Shown: in pieces, positions 8,559-14,520 of the stretch | How positions within the stretch are numbered: position 1 is the first letter of the stretch | Layout of the letters: the number at the start of each line of letters is the position of its first letter | Origin: Methylococcaceae bacterium UBA7658 | GTDB taxonomy: Bacteria; Pseudomonadota; Gammaproteobacteria; Methylococcales; Methylomonadaceae | DNA length: 18,114 nt | Direction: 5' to 3' | NCBI GenBank assembly: GCA_002483425.1 | Contig: DLHW01000006.1 | Coordinates: 15,289-33,402 of the forward strand | Translations under genes and position numbers: made by a program | Notes under the pieces: generated by a model | Told to the model about the DNA's origin: nothing | What the model saw: the letters and a program-made list of their open reading frames with translations, nothing else | Database searches by the model: none

Positions 8559-9102
8559 AAAATATCATCGACAGTTGTTAGAATTAGCTAAAGCATCGAT
8601 TAGACAGGGTTTAATAACCGGAAAACCGTTAAAAATTAATTTAGCCGACTACCCGGATGAACTCAATGAGTTTAGAGCAAGTTTCGTCACTCTACACATA
8701 CATCAACAATTGCGAGGGTGTATAGGCGTTTTGGAAGCTATCCGTCCATTAACCGAGGACATTGCCGAAAATTCATTTTCCGCGGCTTTTAAGGATCCAA
8801 GATTTCCTCCTTTAACGGTTAGAGAATTCGATAGTTTGGAAATTCATCTCTCGATTTTGACCCCGGCCGAACCTATCCTATTTACCTCCGAGCAAGATTT
8901 AATTAGGCAATTACAACCAGGAATCGATGGTCTTATCCTGCAGGAAAACCATCGCCGGGGAACGTTTTTACCTTCAGTATGGGAGTCTTTGCCGGAAGCC
9001 AAACAATTTTTACGCCATCTAAAACAAAAAGCCGGTTTGCCCGCAGATTATTGGTCCGATTCGATTAAATGCTCTCGTTATCGTACCGATTCAATCAACT
9101 AA
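8536..9102 (+). CDS. amrA: AmmeMemoRadiSam system protein A (AMMECR1 domain)
   Basis: A 188-residue AMMECR1-domain protein. The hallmark 'LRGCIGVLEA' motif (family L-R-G-C-I-G) is seen near residues 58-67, followed by 'FSAAFKDPRFPPLTVREF' and 'LEIHLSILTPAEPI', both typical of the family, and 'LPSVWESLPEAKQFLRHLKQKAGL' at the C-terminus. The first ATG (8536) overlaps the Memo gene by 23 nt. An ATG three codons later (8545) is better spaced from the GTAGTAGG upstream and may be the real start. The family is universal in archaea and eukaryotes and found in many bacteria; its biochemical activity is unknown. Function is likely joint with AmrB and AmrS by gene association. Confidence 0.92.
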   Translation: MALMLLNEKYHRQLLELAKASIRQGLITGKPLKINLADYPDELNEFRASFVTLHIHQQLRGCIGVLEAIRPLTEDIAENSFSAAFKDPRFPPLTVREFDSLEIHLSILTPAEPILFTSEQDLIRQLQPGIDGLILQENHRRGTFLPSVWESLPEAKQFLRHLKQKAGLPADYWSDSIKCSRYRTDSIN

Positions 9103-9189
9103 TATTAACCTATTCGTTCTTCAGTTAGCTTACATGGACACTGAATTTTAACCGGTCTTAATTTGCAACTTTATTCAAAGTAATTACCC

Positions 9190-10080
9190 ATGGGAAGCCA
9201 TTCTATTAATCTATTCGGTGAAGTACTTTTCGATCATTTTCCAAATGGAAATAAAATATTGGGCGGCGCGCCTTTTAATGTGGCGTGGCATTTACAAGCG
9301 TTTGGGCAATCGCCCTTATTGATTAGCCGCGTTGGCAATGATATGGATGGCGCGCAAATCCGGATTGAGATGCAAAAATGGGGTATGAGTACAGAGTGCT
9401 TGCAATCCGATAGCCTCTATCCAACAGGGAGAGTACAGATTGAGTTTATGGAGGGCGAACCGGTCTACACTATTCTTGCCAGCCAAGCGTACGATAACAT
9501 TGATTTGCAATGTTTAAATCGGATGAATCATAAGGGTATTTTATATCATGGAACATTAGCCATTCGATCCTCGATCTCAAAATTAACGCTAGAAACAATA
9601 AAGAAAAACCATTCCGGCACTATTTTTATCGATGTCAATTTACGCCAGCCTTGGTGGAAAAAAACCGATGTTATCGCTCTTATTAAACACGCCGATTGGG
9701 TTAAGTTAAACCTAGAAGAAATGCGGATTCTGTTCGGACCTATAATCGATCTCAAAGCTTCAATGGATAAGGTATTAAAACAATGTCAGCTATCGGGAAT
9801 CATTGTTACGTGCGGCGAAAAAGGAGCTTTAACTGTACAGAGTAATAGCGACTTACTGTCTGTGGAGCCAACTTTATCTGCAAAAGTTACCAACACGGTC
9901 GGTGCGGGCGACGCTTTTTCGGCAGTTGTTCTGCTTGGACTTAACCTTGGTTGGGATTTAGGTCAAATCATTGAACGAGCGCAATTATTTGCCAGCGCGA
10001 TAACCACACAGCAAGGAGCAACAATCGACGACTTTAATTTTTACACGCCTTTCCTAACCGAATGGTCCCTACTCACATAA
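9190..10080 (+). CDS. PfkB-family carbohydrate kinase, probable fructokinase
   Basis: A 296-residue ribokinase/PfkB-family sugar kinase. The N-terminus 'LFGEVLFDHFPNGNKILGGAPFNVAWHL' carries the fructokinase-like pattern (G-E-x-L-x-D ... G-G-A-P-x-N-V-A), and the C-terminal signature 'NTVGAGDAFSAV' includes the probable catalytic base D241. The order of motifs and total length fit bacterial fructokinases (fructose to fructose-6-phosphate). In methanotrophs such kinases are known from sucrose metabolism, but no sucrose synthase or phosphatase genes are next to it here. It lies 87 nt after amrA and could be in the same transcript or have its own promoter. The ribosome site is poor. A bidirectional terminator follows. 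The product fructose-6-phosphate is an intermediate of the RuMP cycle encoded by the converging operon, though the link is only by proximity. Confidence 0.82.
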   Translation: MGSHSINLFGEVLFDHFPNGNKILGGAPFNVAWHLQAFGQSPLLISRVGNDMDGAQIRIEMQKWGMSTECLQSDSLYPTGRVQIEFMEGEPVYTILASQAYDNIDLQCLNRMNHKGILYHGTLAIRSSISKLTLETIKKNHSGTIFIDVNLRQPWWKKTDVIALIKHADWVKLNLEEMRILFGPIIDLKASMDKVLKQCQLSGIIVTCGEKGALTVQSNSDLLSVEPTLSAKVTNTVGAGDAFSAVVLLGLNLGWDLGQIIERAQLFASAITTQQGATIDDFNFYTPFLTEWSLLT

Positions 10081-10104
10081 TGAGGACTCAGTAAAATCGG
10101 GCAC

Positions 10105-10133
10105 AAAAAAACCGGCGCGGAGGCCGGTTTTTT
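10105..10133. terminator. Bidirectional rho-independent terminator
   Basis: The stem ACCGGC (10111-10116) pairs with GCCGGT (10123-10128) around the loop GCGGAG. Six A precede and six T end the structure, so it can work as an intrinsic terminator for both the plus-strand sugar kinase and the minus-strand aldolase operon that converge here. Confidence 0.88.
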
Positions 10134-10152
10134 ATAAGCAAGTGAATCTTAC

Positions 10153-11232
10153 TTACAAGGTATCGGCGGCATTTAATTCTTGAAACGCTTGTTCTAAGCG
10201 AGTAACCATACCGGCTTCGCCGGCGCGTTGCCATACCCGGGGATCGTAGTATTTTTTGTTAGGCTTGTCATCGCCTTCCGGATTGCCGATTTGACCTTGC
10301 AGATAACCTTCGTTTTTCTTGTAATATTCCATAATTCCAGCCCAAGTAGCCCATTGGGTGTCGGTATCGATATTCATTTTGACAACGCCGTAGCTGATAG
10401 ACTCTTTGATTTCTTCGGGTGTAGAGCCCGATCCGCCGTGGAAAACGAAGTTTAAGGAGTTTTTCGCCAAGCCGAATTTTTCGGACACGTATTTTTGCGA
10501 ATTATCCAAAATCTTAGGCGTTAATTTAACGTTGCCCGGTTTGTAGACGCCGTGCACATTACCAAACGATGCGGCAATCGTAAAACGCGGACTGATCTTA
10601 TTGAGCTGTTCGTAAGCATACGCCACATCTTCAGGCTGGGTGTACAAACTGGAATGGTCGACGCCGGTGTTGTCAACACCGTCTTCCTCACCGCCTGTTA
10701 CACCCAATTCGATTTCCAGCGTCATATTCATTTTCGACATGCGCTTCAAGTATTCGCCGCAGATCTCCATGTTTTCTTGCAGGCTTTCTTCCGACAAATC
10801 CAGCATATGCGAGCTAAACAGCGGTTTTCCGGTTGCGGCAAAATTCTTTTCGCCCGCATCTAACAGGCCATCAATCCAAGGCAATAACTTTTTCGCGGCA
10901 TGGTCGGTATGAAGGATGACCGGAACGCCGTAATGTTGGGCCATCAAATGGACGTGTTGGGCGCCTGAAATCGCACCTAAGATTGACGCTTTTTGGCCTT
11001 CGGCTTTTAAGCCTTTTCCAGCTATGAACGCCGCTCCGCCATTTGAAAATTGGATAATAACCGCTGACCTTACCTTCGCGGCTGCTTCCAATACAGCATT
11101 AATGGAGTCGGTATTGATAACGTTAACCGCCGGTAAAGCGAAACTGTTCTCTTTGCAGATTGCAAAGACTTTTTGTACATCTTCACCGGTTACAACGCCG
11201 GATTTTACAACATCAAGGAGTTTTTGAGCCAT
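10153..11232 (-). CDS. fbaA: Fructose-bisphosphate aldolase, class II
   Basis: A 359-residue class II (zinc-dependent) aldolase, close in length and sequence to Escherichia coli FbaA as I know it. Visible signatures are 'VILHTDHAAKKLLPW' (catalytic aspartate and zinc-ligand histidine), 'LEIELGVTGGEEDGVDN' (second zinc region with E), 'SFGNVHGVYKPG' (zinc-ligand histidine), 'NFVFHGGSGS' (substrate phosphate and zinc site) and 'VKMNIDTDTQWA'. It cleaves fructose-1,6-bisphosphate to dihydroxyacetone phosphate and glyceraldehyde-3-phosphate; in the RuMP cycle this yields the triose that feeds transketolase and transaldolase and the exit of fixed carbon. It is the last gene of the minus-strand operon, separated by 108 nt with two stem-loops from tal. 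The ribosome site upstream of the ATG is weak. No 6-phosphofructokinase gene is in the window. Confidence 0.96.
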   Translation of the reverse strand: MAQKLLDVVKSGVVTGEDVQKVFAICKENSFALPAVNVINTDSINAVLEAAAKVRSAVIIQFSNGGAAFIAGKGLKAEGQKASILGAISGAQHVHLMAQHYGVPVILHTDHAAKKLLPWIDGLLDAGEKNFAATGKPLFSSHMLDLSEESLQENMEICGEYLKRMSKMNMTLEIELGVTGGEEDGVDNTGVDHSSLYTQPEDVAYAYEQLNKISPRFTIAASFGNVHGVYKPGNVKLTPKILDNSQKYVSEKFGLAKNSLNFVFHGGSGSTPEEIKESISYGVVKMNIDTDTQWATWAGIMEYYKKNEGYLQGQIGNPEGDDKPNKKYYDPRVWQRAGEAGMVTRLEQAFQELNAADTL

Positions 11233-11260
11233 GTTATTAATCTGTCTGGTAGAAAGTAAA

Positions 11261-11290
11261 ATCGCCCCAACACTGATGCGTTGGGGCGAT
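11261..11290 (-). terminator. Stem-loop between tal and fba (partial terminator or processing site)
   Basis: A perfect 11-bp inverted repeat, ATCGCCCCAAC (11261-11271) with GTTGGGGCGAT (11280-11290), loop of 8 nt. On the minus strand it is followed by TTTACTTTCT, a weak U tract. It could end part of the tal transcripts before fba, or protect the upstream RNA. Confidence 0.55.
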
Positions 11291-11304
11291 GATGTTTAAT
11301 CCAC

Positions 11305-11333
11305 AGGGAAGGGATACATTGAAGCCCTTCCCT
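11305..11333. repeat. Second stem-loop after tal, possible dispersed intergenic repeat
   Basis: AGGGAAGGG (11305-11313) pairs with CCCTTCCCT (11325-11333) around an 11-nt loop, directly after the tal stop (11341). There is no T tract on either strand. The G-rich composition differs from the AT-rich surroundings, which is why a REP-like dispersed element is possible; copy number cannot be judged from one window. Confidence 0.4.
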
Positions 11334-11340
11334 ACAATAT

Positions 11341-12345
11341 TTATGCGGGTTCGGCTTGTTTATTTTCCAATTTAGCAAGACGCGCAGCCAACAGTTCTTC
11401 AAGCTGTTCGAGCGCTTTTTCAAAACCAAGGATGCCTTCGGACAATTTATCTGACGCCATGCGGTTTTCGCTATGCATTTTGTCGAATGTCGCTTTATCC
11501 ATGGTGATCTTTTCAATTGACGCTTGCGCAGCTTTTGCCGGATCCAATTTACGCGGCAAGTCGCCTTCTGTTGCCTGCAATTCTGACAACAATGACGGCG
11601 CAATCGTCAATAAATCGCAACCTGCCAATTCGGTAATTTCGCCAACATTACGGAAGCTCGCACCCATGACTTCGGTTTTAAAACCGAATTTTTTGTAATA
11701 GTTATAAACAGCCGTTACAGACAAAACGCCTGGATCTTCCGCAGCCGGATATGAATCGCGTCCGGTGTCTTTTTTGTACCAGTCGAGAATACGTCCAACA
11801 AAGGGAGAAATAAGGGTAATACCGTTTTCAGCGCAAGCAATCGCTTGGTGGATACCGAATAACAGCGTCAAATTGCAATGAATGCCTTCTTTTTCTAAGA
11901 CAGCCGCAGCTTGGATACCTTCCCAGGTTGATGCAATTTTGATTAAAACGCGGTCTTTAGAAACCCCTTTAGCTTCGTATTGAGCAATGATCTCCCGCCC
12001 TTTGGTGATGGTTGCTTCAGTGTTGTAGGACAGACGCGCGTCAACTTCTGTGGAAACACGGCCTGGAATGATGTCGAGGATTTTCAAGCCGAAAGACACG
12101 GCCAAACGGTCGAAAGCCAAAGATGCTACTTGCGCTGAAGTTGCATCGTTACCCAAAGTATTTCTGGCGCCTTTTAAGGTATCGTCAACGATATCTTGAT
12201 ATTGAGGCATTTGCGCCGCAGCCGTAATTAAAGATGGGTTAGTAGTCGCGTCACGTGGCTTAAAAGTTTCAATGGCTTGTATGTCGCCGGTATCAGCTAC
12301 AACAACGGTCATTTCTCTGAGTTGTTCAAGTAAGTTTTTTGCCAT
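11341..12345 (-). CDS. tal: Transaldolase
   Basis: A 334-residue TalB-type transaldolase. Signatures: 'DATTNPSLI' near residues 32-40 (family signature), the Schiff-base lysine segment 'RVLIKIASTWEGIQAA' (lysine equivalent to K132 of E. coli TalB), 'CNLTLLFGIHQAIACAENG' and 'ISPFVGRILDW'. It moves a dihydroxyacetone unit between sugar phosphates in the cytosol; here it belongs to regeneration of ribulose-5-phosphate for formaldehyde fixation. It is somewhat longer than E. coli TalB because of a charged, helix-like C-terminal tail ('LEELLAARLAKLENKQ'). The start has an AAGG site about 9 nt upstream. It lies 129 nt after the repeat protein gene Y; that gap holds a possible internal promoter, so tal-fba may be expressed partly on their own. 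Confidence 0.96.
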   Translation of the reverse strand: MAKNLLEQLREMTVVVADTGDIQAIETFKPRDATTNPSLITAAAQMPQYQDIVDDTLKGARNTLGNDATSAQVASLAFDRLAVSFGLKILDIIPGRVSTEVDARLSYNTEATITKGREIIAQYEAKGVSKDRVLIKIASTWEGIQAAAVLEKEGIHCNLTLLFGIHQAIACAENGITLISPFVGRILDWYKKDTGRDSYPAAEDPGVLSVTAVYNYYKKFGFKTEVMGASFRNVGEITELAGCDLLTIAPSLLSELQATEGDLPRKLDPAKAAQASIEKITMDKATFDKMHSENRMASDKLSEGILGFEKALEQLEELLAARLAKLENKQAEPA

Positions 12346-12389
12346 AGTGGGTACCTTAATTATGAAGTTGAAAATATTTTAGGGCATTT

Positions 12390-12419
12390 ATTGTAGCATA
12401 ATTGCAGCTAATATGTTAG
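12390..12419 (-). promoter_or_regulatory. Possible internal promoter for tal-fba
   Basis: Read on the minus strand, CTAACA (12414-12419) and TACAAT (12390-12395) are separated by 18 nt. The -10 matches the sigma70 consensus at 5 of 6 positions and the -35 at 4 of 6. It sits about 45 nt before the tal ATG in an AT-rich gap. This is pattern only. Confidence 0.35.
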
Positions 12420-12454
12420 TAAAACACATAGCCAATCTACTACTTGGACGTGTA

Positions 12455-12476
12455 GATATTAATCTTAATTAATATC
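12455..12476. other. AT-rich palindrome at the 3' end of gene Y
   Basis: GATATTAAT (12455-12463) and ATTAATATC (12468-12476) form a 9-bp inverted repeat with a 4-nt loop; its edge enters the stop codon of gene Y. It lacks a G/C-rich stem and a T tract, so it is more likely a protein-binding site or RNA end structure than a terminator. It may also be chance in an AT-rich gap. Confidence 0.3.
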
Positions 12477-13707
12477 AAGATGCTTTTTTCAATAGATAAC
12501 GGTCAACAGCCGTTAAAGGAGCATTCTCAAGCGACTTCGCCATCGATTCGACCTGCTTTTCGAGGTAGCGGGAAACACCGGTTACAATGCTTTTAGTTTC
12601 TTTTGCCACAACCACAACCTCTTCTTGTTTTTCAAGATATCTCGAAACACCGGTTGTAACTGGAGGCACATATTCGCTCGCAGGAATAAATTCGCCTTCT
12701 AAACATTTTTCGATTACTGAATTATCGATCAGTGGTATCGATTTAATATCTGAATGAACTTGTTTCGCAATGTACTTACTAACACCTGAAAGCACAGGCT
12801 TGCTTTTTTCCAGCTCTTCTTGAGCGCATAAATAACGGGCGACCCCGCTTTCGACTAATTTTTCAACAGGTTTGATAGCTTTCGGCGTATTAGGTTGTTT
12901 CGATAAATACTTTGTCACGCCTGTCAATTTTGGTTTTTTTCGTTCTACTATGCTTTGCTCTTGAAGATATTTTTCAACTTTACTTTTAGCGGGTTTTTGA
13001 CTTTCAATCACAATTTGCCTGGCAATATACTTCGACACTGTTGTAGCTTGTCTTGCGCTTTTCCCGTTAGCTTCTTGTTCTTTTAAGTACCTGCCTACGC
13101 GAGTGCTTGCTTTATCTTCTAGTTCGGACATTTGTTCGTGATTTGATGATGCGCTAGACACTTCGTAAGCAAGCACAGCTGCAACTTGAGCGGCTTTAAC
13201 TGCGTCTTGTTCCGCAATCCGGTATTTCTCAATTAATTCAGCAGCTAGTTTTTTTCTTTCAATTAAGGTCTGCGTTGCTTCATATCGCGCCACGCCTGTA
13301 AAAGGCACACTATTTCGCACTAATCTTTCTTGCGCAGCCAAATAGTTGTCAACCGATGATTTGCGCGGCTGATTTGTAACCGTCGACTTGGCTATGTATT
13401 TAGCGACGCCCGATGTTATGGGCGTGTTTTTTTTAGCTAAAGATTGGCGTAACACATATTTTGAGACTCCCGACATGTGTTGCTTTTCTGCTTTTTTTAC
13501 ATATTTAGCAACACCAGTAATCAAAGGCGCCGATAATAAATAACGGGTTACGCCTGTAATACCGTCGCTCGCTTCCGATTTTGCCGTGACGACAGGTAAT
13601 TGTTTAGGCTTTTCTTCTTGAATCTCCTGAGCTTTGGCTCGTTTCCCGAACAGAAAAAAACCAGCCATTGCAGGAATTACTGCTCCGCCAAAGTCATTGC
13701 GATCCAT
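12475..13707 (-). CDS. Repeat protein Y of the RuMP operon: 15 copies of a GVxRYLxKQ motif (unknown function)
   Basis: I do not recognise this 410-residue protein as a characterised family. Residues 8-21 are short and hydrophobic (AVIPAMAGFFLFG) followed by 'KRAK', too short for a sure membrane span but a possible anchor. The rest consists of spaced copies of [S/T]-x-V-x-[R/K]-Y-[L/I/V]-x-x-[Q/K], starting at about residues 51, 64, 79, 99, 118, 137, 202, 222, 242, 262, 287, 307, 352, 376 and 399; degenerate copies may lie near 158 and 330. Spacing is mostly 19-25 residues, with charged linkers rich in E, K and P. The ATG has AAGGGG 7 nt upstream, inside the end of gene X, and the gap to X is 3 nt, so X and Y are co-translated. 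Its place between tkt and tal suggests a role connected to RuMP enzymes, perhaps as scaffold; this is inference. Confidence 0.8.
   Translation of the reverse strand: MDRNDFGGAVIPAMAGFFLFGKRAKAQEIQEEKPKQLPVVTAKSEASDGITGVTRYLLSAPLITGVAKYVKKAEKQHMSGVSKYVLRQSLAKKNTPITSGVAKYIAKSTVTNQPRKSSVDNYLAAQERLVRNSVPFTGVARYEATQTLIERKKLAAELIEKYRIAEQDAVKAAQVAAVLAYEVSSASSNHEQMSELEDKASTRVGRYLKEQEANGKSARQATTVSKYIARQIVIESQKPAKSKVEKYLQEQSIVERKKPKLTGVTKYLSKQPNTPKAIKPVEKLVESGVARYLCAQEELEKSKPVLSGVSKYIAKQVHSDIKSIPLIDNSVIEKCLEGEFIPASEYVPPVTTGVSRYLEKQEEVVVVAKETKSIVTGVSRYLEKQVESMAKSLENAPLTAVDRYLLKKAS
12480..13557 (-). repeat. Peptide repeat array in gene Y (about 20-residue period)
   Basis: Fifteen motif copies are encoded. 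The start-to-start intervals in residues are 13, 15, 20, 19, 19, 65, 20, 20, 20, 25, 20, 45, 24 and 23; the 65 and 45 gaps contain degenerate copies, so a period near 20 holds for most of the array. Copies 13 and 14 are identical (TGVSRYLEKQ). The nucleotide repeats are diverged, which points to an old array kept by selection on the peptide rather than a recent expansion. Confidence 0.8.
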
Positions 13708-13710
13708 TCA

Positions 13711-14400
13711 TTACCCCTTTTTACGCATATATTTTTCAACGCCAGTAGCAGCTTGACTTGCAGTGGCTTTTGTCGAAGTAACTTGATTGGCTAAATATTT
13801 TGCTACACCTGTTGCGGCGGATGATGACGGCGCGGTTTGTGCTTTTTGTTCTAAATACCGGGAAACACCGGTACCGGAAGCTTTCAATAGATAGCGTCCG
13901 ACTCCCGTTAATCCACCAGAACTACGCGCAGCACTTGAAGAACTGGAGCTAGCGGATGATTTTGGCATGATTGCGCCTTTCTTAAATAAAACAAATCCGG
14001 CGGCAGCTAAAGCAACCAAACCTAACAAATATCCTATGGAAGATTCTTCCTTCTGAATAGCGCTGGAAGCTGCGCCTGGAGCGCTTAAGCTTGATGATCC
14101 GGAATTTTGCACTGATGCTAGGTTACTTGCAGGCACCGGATTGTTGTGCTTGTAATTTTCATCGTTGTACAAAACTTTAGGTTCGAAATTCGCCGCAGGA
14201 TACTGGGAATCGCCGCCACTTGAGGAAGAAGACGCCGATGAAGACTTAGTTCCGCTTTCCGATGGTTTCGATGCAGTATCATCTTGATAGACTACCTTAG
14301 GTTTAAAATCAGATGCAGGATATTGATCTTCAGCAACAGCGACATAACTCGCTAAAAGTAGCGCTGTAAACACACATTTGGTCATTTCATAAATTTTCAC
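13711..14400 (-). CDS. Repeat protein X of the RuMP operon: exported, single-span, with four GVxRYL motifs (unknown function)
   Basis: Not recognised as a known family. I prefer the GTG at 14400 (229 residues) because GGGGTG lies 6 nt upstream; a GTG at 14409 and an ATG at 14385 are alternatives. Residues 1-23 form a signal peptide ('FTALLLASYVAVA', then ED). Two copies of Q-Y-P-A-x-x-F-x-P-K-V-x-Y-x-D follow (about 26-40 and 66-80) in a serine-rich region. A hydrophobic span at about 122-139 ('IGYLLGLVALAAAGFVLF') is followed by 'KKG', so by the positive-inside rule the N-part is periplasmic and the C-part cytoplasmic. The tail has serine-rich linkers and four motifs (TGVGRYLLK, TGVSRYLEQ, TGVAKYLAN, TGVEKYMRK, from about 165, 177, 197 and 219), the same motif that fills Y. 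X could anchor Y or RuMP enzymes to the inner membrane; untested. Confidence 0.78.
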   Translation of the reverse strand: MKIYEMTKCVFTALLLASYVAVAEDQYPASDFKPKVVYQDDTASKPSESGTKSSSASSSSSGGDSQYPAANFEPKVLYNDENYKHNNPVPASNLASVQNSGSSSLSAPGAASSAIQKEESSIGYLLGLVALAAAGFVLFKKGAIMPKSSASSSSSSAARSSGGLTGVGRYLLKASGTGVSRYLEQKAQTAPSSSAATGVAKYLANQVTSTKATASQAATGVEKYMRKKG

Positions 14401-14444
14401 GCTAATCACCCCATAATAACTTAATAATTAGACAGAGAAAGAAC

Positions 14445-14470
14445 GTGTCCACTTTAAAGAAAGCGAACAC
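14445..14470 (-). other. RNA stem-loop between tkt and gene X
   Basis: In the minus-strand RNA, GUGUUCGCUUU pairs with AAAGUGGACAC over 11 positions around the loop CUUU. Two pairs are G-U wobbles that exist only on this strand, which suggests an RNA structure rather than a DNA-binding palindrome. It is followed by GUUCUUUCUCUGUC, a weak U-rich stretch, so it may be a leaky terminator or a 3' end stabiliser for the upstream hps-phi-tkt part. Confidence 0.5.
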
Positions 14471-14520
14471 AAATTCAATCCCATCTTTTGTTGTATATAT
14501 TTTACTGCCTTAGTGATTAA

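Noticed and set aside
11205..11603. 132-residue minus-strand frame over the tal-fba junction
   Set aside because: It is an out-of-frame shadow overlapping the 3' end of tal and the intergenic stem-loops, with no ribosome site or family-like content.
12480..13557. CRISPR or DNA-level tandem repeat array
   Set aside because: The periodicity is at protein level; DNA copies are diverged and there are no constant repeats with unique spacers.
12475..14400. X and Y as carboxysome CsoS2 or another shell-type assembly factor
   Set aside because: The motif differs from the CsoS2 repeats I know, and no Rubisco or shell protein gene is present; only the multivalent principle is alike.
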